A stretch of 16,292 nucleotides of DNA from JBMNTU01 sp050945895 (lineage in GTDB: Bacteria > Bacillota > Clostridia > Christensenellales > Christensenellaceae), in assembly GCA_050945895.1 (NCBI GenBank), contig JBMNTU010000053.1:1-16292 (forward strand), given 5' to 3'. The notes beneath the pieces were generated by a model. The model was not told the origin of the DNA. It made no database searches and saw nothing but the letters and a program-made list of their open reading frames with translations. Made by a program: the position numbers and the translations under genes. Below are positions 12,674-16,292 of this stretch, piece by piece (position 1 is the first letter of the stretch; every line of letters starts with the position of its first letter).

Positions 12674-14416
12674 TTACATGCCGTCTGTCAGCGCCGCAAG
12701 CTCCGGATGCCCTTTATCAAACAATACGGTGTACCCATCTACATTGGCGATATAAAGATGCTCTGCAAGCCCGGGGTTGGATGTAAGCCATTCGCTGTCC
12801 CGAATTACGTAGAGGCTATCTTTATCAAACGTACCATTCTTCATCTTTTCGATTTCGCCCGCTAGGTATTCATTCATTTTTGCATAATCCAGCCGTGCCA
12901 CGGTCATTCCATTGAAGGCCATATCGTTATCAATCGCATAGACCGCCATATCGAAATAATCATCGTAGAGAATATAGGGCATAAAAACAATATGGTCAAA
13001 CTTCCCTTTGCATGCTTCCCAAAAATCGGAAGTAAGCGAAGTGGAGTAGGAAACACGGTTTTGTATTTCGCTCCTTTTGATTAGGATCAACTTGGAGAGA
13101 TCTGCAAACTGCAATGCGACCAACGCACAAAGGACGATTGGCAAAAGCTTGCCTTTCAGCGGCTTTGCTTCGCCAAATACTTTGATGAGGCCGTAAAGCG
13201 CCAATACATAAATGAAATAGAAAACCGGCCAAAACATGCGCGCGCTTACCCGGAAAATATTCAAAAGCTTGAGCAGCGGCTCGCCCAGCGGCACGGTAAA
13301 CAGTACATCGCCGCCCAGCGTTACAACATTGGAAACCGCAAGCAAAAACAATACGATACACGCAGCAAGAACGCCGACCGCTTTGCCCGACCCCCATGCG
13401 GAAAGAAAATCCTGCTTAAGCTTTTTGTTGCGCACAATAGCCAGAAAAACAAGCACAATGATGATGGGCAAACCCAGATACATCATTCCCTCCGACTGGC
13501 CTTCGATATGCGGCATGGCAGGCATAAAAAGGGAAAGGTCGGAAGACAGCGGGTTTACAAGCGCATTCAGGTTCATGGAATAGATGCCGAATCCACCCAT
13601 GCTTTCCGCAGCATGCGAAAAATAGCCCAGTGCATACCCAATTGCCAGCAGCGCACCAAGCGACCCTCCCAGCAAAATGGCAGTGTCGATTAGCTTTGAT
13701 TTGATGCGGATGCTTTTATCCAGCAGAATATTGAGAATATTGCCGCACAAAAGGATGAGGCACATGAAGGTCAGGTAGGGGTGGATGAGCATAGATACGA
13801 CAATTACGGCGATCCACGCAAGGTTTGCGTGCCGCATCGACCTGTATTCCAGCATTACATAAATCGCAGCCAGCAATACAAACTGCCCGCCCAGCGCCGA
13901 ATGGGTAAACAGCCGGTATGTAAACGGCATGCTGGCAGCAAACAGAGCGCCGCCCAAAACCATGACCAGCAGGCTTTTTGTTTTGCGGCGCACGATCAGC
14001 GCGCCAAAAAAAATCTGCATCCAGTAAATAAATACGCACCACAAACCAAAATAATTGAAATAGGAAGGAAGGATTCCCTGGAAAAGCTTGAAAAACAGGG
14101 CAAAAAGCGGTATGGAGTCGGACAGGCCGATTGTCGTACGGAACGGCGAAACAACGTTATCGATGGCAACAAAGTTTTTCTGCCAGTCTGCATGCTGGTA
14201 GGCATGCCAGCCAACATAGTGCGTGGCGTTGTCCCCCGAAGAGACCCATCCGATATTCGTTACATCCAGCAGCTCGGCCCCGTAAAACAGCACAGAAAAA
14301 AACAGCCCCAGCCCAAAAGAAATAACAAGAAGCAAAAACACATCCTGCCTGTACCAGGGTTTTTTTTGAAGCTGCCCCGGCTTTTTACCGCCGGGCATCT
14401 GAACGGCTTCGCTCAT
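12674..14416 (-). CDS. Multi-pass membrane protein, DUF6311 / GtrII-like (probable polyprenyl-linked sugar transferase)
   Basis: The 580-residue protein starts with a short basic cytosolic tail and a first membrane helix (VFLLLVISFGLGLFFSVLFYG). This is followed by a conserved-looking extracytoplasmic segment with D62 (SSGDNATHYVGWHAYQ) and SDSIPLFALFF. About ten more hydrophobic helices run to around residue 445, then a soluble C-terminal domain of about 130 residues. This layout is that of GT-C glycosyltransferases, which use polyprenyl-phosphate sugars outside the membrane. The gene overlaps the stop of the upstream gtrB-like gene by 4 bases (ATGA), so the two are translationally coupled and probably act together to decorate a surface polymer. 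The acceptor is unknown. Confidence 0.82.
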   Translation of the reverse strand: MSEAVQMPGGKKPGQLQKKPWYRQDVFLLLVISFGLGLFFSVLFYGAELLDVTNIGWVSSGDNATHYVGWHAYQHADWQKNFVAIDNVVSPFRTTIGLSDSIPLFALFFKLFQGILPSYFNYFGLWCVFIYWMQIFFGALIVRRKTKSLLVMVLGGALFAASMPFTYRLFTHSALGGQFVLLAAIYVMLEYRSMRHANLAWIAVIVVSMLIHPYLTFMCLILLCGNILNILLDKSIRIKSKLIDTAILLGGSLGALLAIGYALGYFSHAAESMGGFGIYSMNLNALVNPLSSDLSLFMPAMPHIEGQSEGMMYLGLPIIIVLVFLAIVRNKKLKQDFLSAWGSGKAVGVLAACIVLFLLAVSNVVTLGGDVLFTVPLGEPLLKLLNIFRVSARMFWPVFYFIYVLALYGLIKVFGEAKPLKGKLLPIVLCALVALQFADLSKLILIKRSEIQNRVSYSTSLTSDFWEACKGKFDHIVFMPYILYDDYFDMAVYAIDNDMAFNGMTVARLDYAKMNEYLAGEIEKMKNGTFDKDSLYVIRDSEWLTSNPGLAEHLYIANVDGYTVLFDKGHPELAALTDGM

Positions 14417-15360
14417 TTCTCCTCACGCCTCCGCGATGCTTTTTTCAGGATATAAATGGGGCGGTTTTTGGATTCCAGGTATGTTTTTGCCAAATATTGC
14501 CCCAATATTCCAATACACAGCAAAACGATGCCGCCGATCATAAAAATCACACAGATTAACGTAGGGAAGCCCGCCGTGGGGTTGCCGAATATAATGGTAT
14601 GGATAATGATAAAAATAACCAGCCCCAGCGCAATCAGGCAAAACAATACGCCGATCAGCGAGGCAACAAGCAGCGGGGCTGTGGAAAAAGCAGTGATGCC
14701 GTCCAGCGAATACAAGAACAGCTTCCAGAAGGACCACTTGGTTTCACCGGCCTTCCTTTCGATATTCTCGCACTCGATCCACTTTGTTGTAAAGCCGACC
14801 CAGCTGAAAATCCCCTTGGAAAAACGGTTGTATTCTTTAAGCGACAATACGGCCTCCGCCATTTGCGCCGTCATCATGCGATAATCCTGCGCCCCGTCCA
14901 CAATTTCGGTGGGGGAAATTTTAGCCGTCAGCTTGTAGAACTGCCGCGCAAAAAACGAACGGAAGGCCGGTTCGCCTTTTCGGTCTACCCTGCGCGTGGC
15001 CACGCAGTCTGCCTCGCCCGCCCGGATAATGCGGTACATTTCGATCAGGTGCACTGGGTCGTGCTGGAGGTCTGCGTCCATAATCACAACATAATCTCCA
15101 TCCGCATGCTCCAACCCTGCATACATTGCCGCTTCCTTGCCAAAATTGCGGGAAAACGAAAGGTAGTCTACCTTGTCGTCCGTTTGGCTGAGTTCTTCGA
15201 GTATTTGCGGCGTTTTATCTTTAGAACCGTCGTCCACAAAAAGCAGCCGGAACTGCACTTCGCTTTTCATCTGTTCCGTAATTTTATTGATTTCAGCATA
15301 AAAAAGAGGCAGGGAAAGCTCCTCATTATAGCAGGGAACAATAACGGTTATTTTGTCCAT
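14413..15360 (-). CDS. GtrB-like family 2 glycosyltransferase (polyprenyl-phosphate sugar synthase)
   Basis: The 315-residue protein has a GT2 domain: ITVIVPCYNEE at the N-terminus, D43/D44 in FVDDGSKD, the metal-binding DAD (95-97) in VVIMDADLQHDP, and GETKWSFWKL (205-214). Two C-terminal membrane helices follow (about 228-258 and 268-292). This is the architecture of GtrB/DPM-like enzymes, which move a sugar from a nucleotide donor to undecaprenyl phosphate on the inner face of the membrane. The following gene would then use the product. The ATG at 15360 has only a weak GGATGAG ribosome site. It is the first gene of a two-gene operon. Confidence 0.93.
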   Translation of the reverse strand: MDKITVIVPCYNEELSLPLFYAEINKITEQMKSEVQFRLLFVDDGSKDKTPQILEELSQTDDKVDYLSFSRNFGKEAAMYAGLEHADGDYVVIMDADLQHDPVHLIEMYRIIRAGEADCVATRRVDRKGEPAFRSFFARQFYKLTAKISPTEIVDGAQDYRMMTAQMAEAVLSLKEYNRFSKGIFSWVGFTTKWIECENIERKAGETKWSFWKLFLYSLDGITAFSTAPLLVASLIGVLFCLIALGLVIFIIIHTIIFGNPTAGFPTLICVIFMIGGIVLLCIGILGQYLAKTYLESKNRPIYILKKASRRREEK

Positions 15361-15393
15361 CGTTCACTCATCCGAATTTATTTTTACCAGATT

Positions 15394-15422
15394 AATATAT
15401 CATTTTCACCGATATAAATCAA
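15394..15422 (-). promoter_or_regulatory. Promoter of the glycosyltransferase pair
   Basis: On the minus strand TTGATT (15417-15422) and TATATT (15394-15399) are 17 bases apart, ahead of the gtrB-like ATG at 15360. Confidence 0.65.
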
Positions 15423-15461
15423 CCAAAGCTCTTTACGCTCCGTTTCAAAGCGGCCATAGGC

Positions 15462-15490
15462 TTGCCGTATTTTCGTATCGGCAGTATAAT
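15462..15490 (+). promoter_or_regulatory. Promoter of the ECF S-component gene
   Basis: TTGCCG (15462-15467) and a perfect TATAAT (15485-15490) are 17 bases apart. The start site near 15497 leaves a leader of about 19 bases, too short for a vitamin riboswitch. Confidence 0.78.
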
Positions 15491-15515
15491 GTAAAAAAGA
15501 GAGTTGGAGCTTGCT

Positions 15516-16061
15516 ATGAAATTTTCCGTTAAAAAACTGATTATGTCGGCATTGTGCCTTGCGTTAGGGCTTTTGTTACCAACGTTTTTCCATATGTTTG
15601 GGGCAGGTACCGTGTTTTTGCCCATGCATATCCCTGTTTTGCTGTGCGGGCTGATTTGCGGTGCGCCGTACGGTGCTGCCGTAGGGCTCGTGCTGCCGTT
15701 TATTTCTTCGGCAATTACGGGAATGCCGGCCATTTTCCCCACGGCTGTCGCAATGTGCCTGGAGCTTTGCACCTATGGCCTTATTACAGGGCTTTTGTAC
15801 CGCCGCCATAAACGCAATATATATCTTTCGCTGGTTGTGGGCATGCTTGCGGGGCGCGGCGTTTCGGGCCTGGCCAACGCCGCGATTCTAGGAATTGCGG
15901 GCCAGCCTTACGCCTTTGGCACCTTTATTACCGCCTCGTTTGTTACGAGCATTCCGGGCATCGTTATCCAGCTTGTGTTCATTCCTCTCATTGTTATGGT
16001 GCTTCTAAAGGCAAAGGTCATCACCCGTTCGGACGGGCCCGCGTCTATAGAAAACGCCTGA
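15516..16061 (+). CDS. ECF transporter S component (substrate-binding membrane subunit)
   Basis: The 181-residue protein has six hydrophobic segments, the usual size and topology of an S component. These subunits bind a vitamin or other micronutrient and join a shared EcfA/EcfA'/EcfT energising module. Typical features are the loop segment FHMFGAGTVFLPMHIPVLLCG and the PYGAAVGLVLPFISSAITGMP segment. The frame opens at a TTG (15504), but I chose the ATG at 15516 because GGAG lies 6 bases before it. The substrate cannot be assigned by eye. No EcfA/EcfT gene is in the window, which fits a solitary group II S component. Confidence 0.85.
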   Translation: MKFSVKKLIMSALCLALGLLLPTFFHMFGAGTVFLPMHIPVLLCGLICGAPYGAAVGLVLPFISSAITGMPAIFPTAVAMCLELCTYGLITGLLYRRHKRNIYLSLVVGMLAGRGVSGLANAAILGIAGQPYAFGTFITASFVTSIPGIVIQLVFIPLIVMVLLKAKVITRSDGPASIENA

Positions 16062-16088
16062 AAAACCGTGTTTTTAAAAAGTCAAGCC

Positions 16089-16117
16089 TTGTTCCTGCCT
16101 TTTGCGTAGCGTATAAT
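16089..16117 (+). promoter_or_regulatory. Promoter of the interrupted gene upstream of the IS element
   Basis: TTGTTC (16089-16094) and TATAAT (16112-16117) are 17 bases apart. The predicted start site falls on or right beside the ATG at 16125, implying a leaderless transcript or a different true start. Confidence 0.65.
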
Positions 16118-16124
16118 AACCCGC

Positions 16125-16190
16125 ATGGATACAATTACCCTGTTAGAGCTAAAAGCCTCGTTTATGGGTGGCGTGCCCCCCAATCCTTGA
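16125..16190 (+). pseudogene. 5' end of an unknown gene, apparently cut by an IS element
   Basis: ATG at 16125 opens a frame of about 21 codons (MDTITLLELKASFMGGVPPN) that ends in a TGA at 16188-16190, the first three bases of the apparent IS terminus. Only about 20 native codons remain and I do not recognise the product. There is no ribosome binding site. It could also be a chance short frame. Confidence 0.35.
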
Positions 16191-16292
16191 ACCAGTTCCA
16201 AAGTTAGTGGAGTGATGATAAACTAACGAAGAAGGAGAATGGAGATGGCAAGGAAAAAATACACAACAGAGCAGATAATTGTAAAGCTTAGA
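16188..16292 (+). mobile_element. Left end of an IS3-family insertion sequence
   Basis: A terminus-like TGAACCAGTTCC begins near 16188, followed by GTTAGT/ACTAAC (16203-16208 and 16222-16227) and then a transposase start 57 bases in. This spacing from terminal repeat to orfA is typical of IS3-family elements. The right end lies outside the window, so terminal repeats and target duplication cannot be checked. Confidence 0.7.
16245..16292 (+). CDS. IS3-family transposase OrfA, N-terminal 16 residues
   Basis: The frame gives MARKKYTTEQIIVKLR up to the window edge. This is the familiar opening of IS3-family OrfA helix-turn-helix proteins (MxRKxYTxEQIIxKLR). AAGGAG lies 7 bases upstream of the ATG at 16245; an in-frame ATG at 16239 is too close to that site. 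OrfA binds the IS ends, and OrfB with the DDE domain would follow by frameshift. Confidence 0.8.
   Translation, partial: MARKKYTTEQIIVKLR

Noticed and set aside
15497..15515. Vitamin riboswitch ahead of the ECF S component
   Set aside because: The predicted leader is only about 19 bases.
1..16292. tRNA or rRNA genes
   Set aside because: No cloverleaf with a T-loop GGTTCGAATCC-type core and no rRNA-like conserved segments were seen on either strand.

Overview
The window looks like a chromosomal segment of a Firmicutes (Clostridia-type) bacterium of moderate G+C. The clues are strong AGGAGG-type ribosome binding sites, several TTG starts, sigma-A-like promoters with 17-base spacers, a lysine riboswitch ahead of asd, an ECF-transporter S component, a GtrB/DUF6311 pair and an IS3-type element. 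I cannot name the genus.

Region 1 (1-3320, minus strand) is a four-gene operon. It runs from an M20D amidohydrolase through a SAM-dependent methyltransferase and the redox chaperone Hsp33 to a TPR protein cut by the window edge. Its extended -10 promoter lies back to back with that of the next operon.

Region 2 (3359-8960, plus strand) is the lysine/diaminopimelate operon. A consensus promoter drives a leader with a lysine riboswitch and an intrinsic terminator. Then come asd, a 400-bp array of four 100-bp tandem repeats, dapA, dapB, a COG2509-like FAD dehydrogenase and a GIY-YIG protein. The operon ends at a bidirectional terminator. DapB carries a C-terminal pair of ACT domains that look like the regulatory half of aspartokinase. 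Asd, DapA and DapB catalyse three successive steps from aspartyl phosphate to tetrahydrodipicolinate, so the pathway may be controlled both by the riboswitch and by an amino-acid-sensing enzyme.

Region 3 (8978-12440) holds proS (archaeal/eukaryotic-type prolyl-tRNA synthetase) on the minus strand. Divergent from it is a VOC-family protein with a C-terminal helical extension. Next is gap (NAD-type GAPDH), with its own promoter, a possible Rex-like operator and a strong terminator.

Region 4 (12300-16292) looks like accessory sequence. It has a tyrosine-recombinase remnant (only the N-terminal domain is left), a minus-strand pair encoding a DUF6311/GtrII-like membrane protein and a GtrB-like polyprenyl-phosphate glycosyltransferase, an ECF S component, and the left end of an IS3-family element. 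The IS appears to have cut a gene just after its promoter and start codon.

Most notable are the DapB-ACT-ACT fusion, the exact 100-bp repeat array between asd and dapA, and the mobile-element scars around the glycosylation pair.
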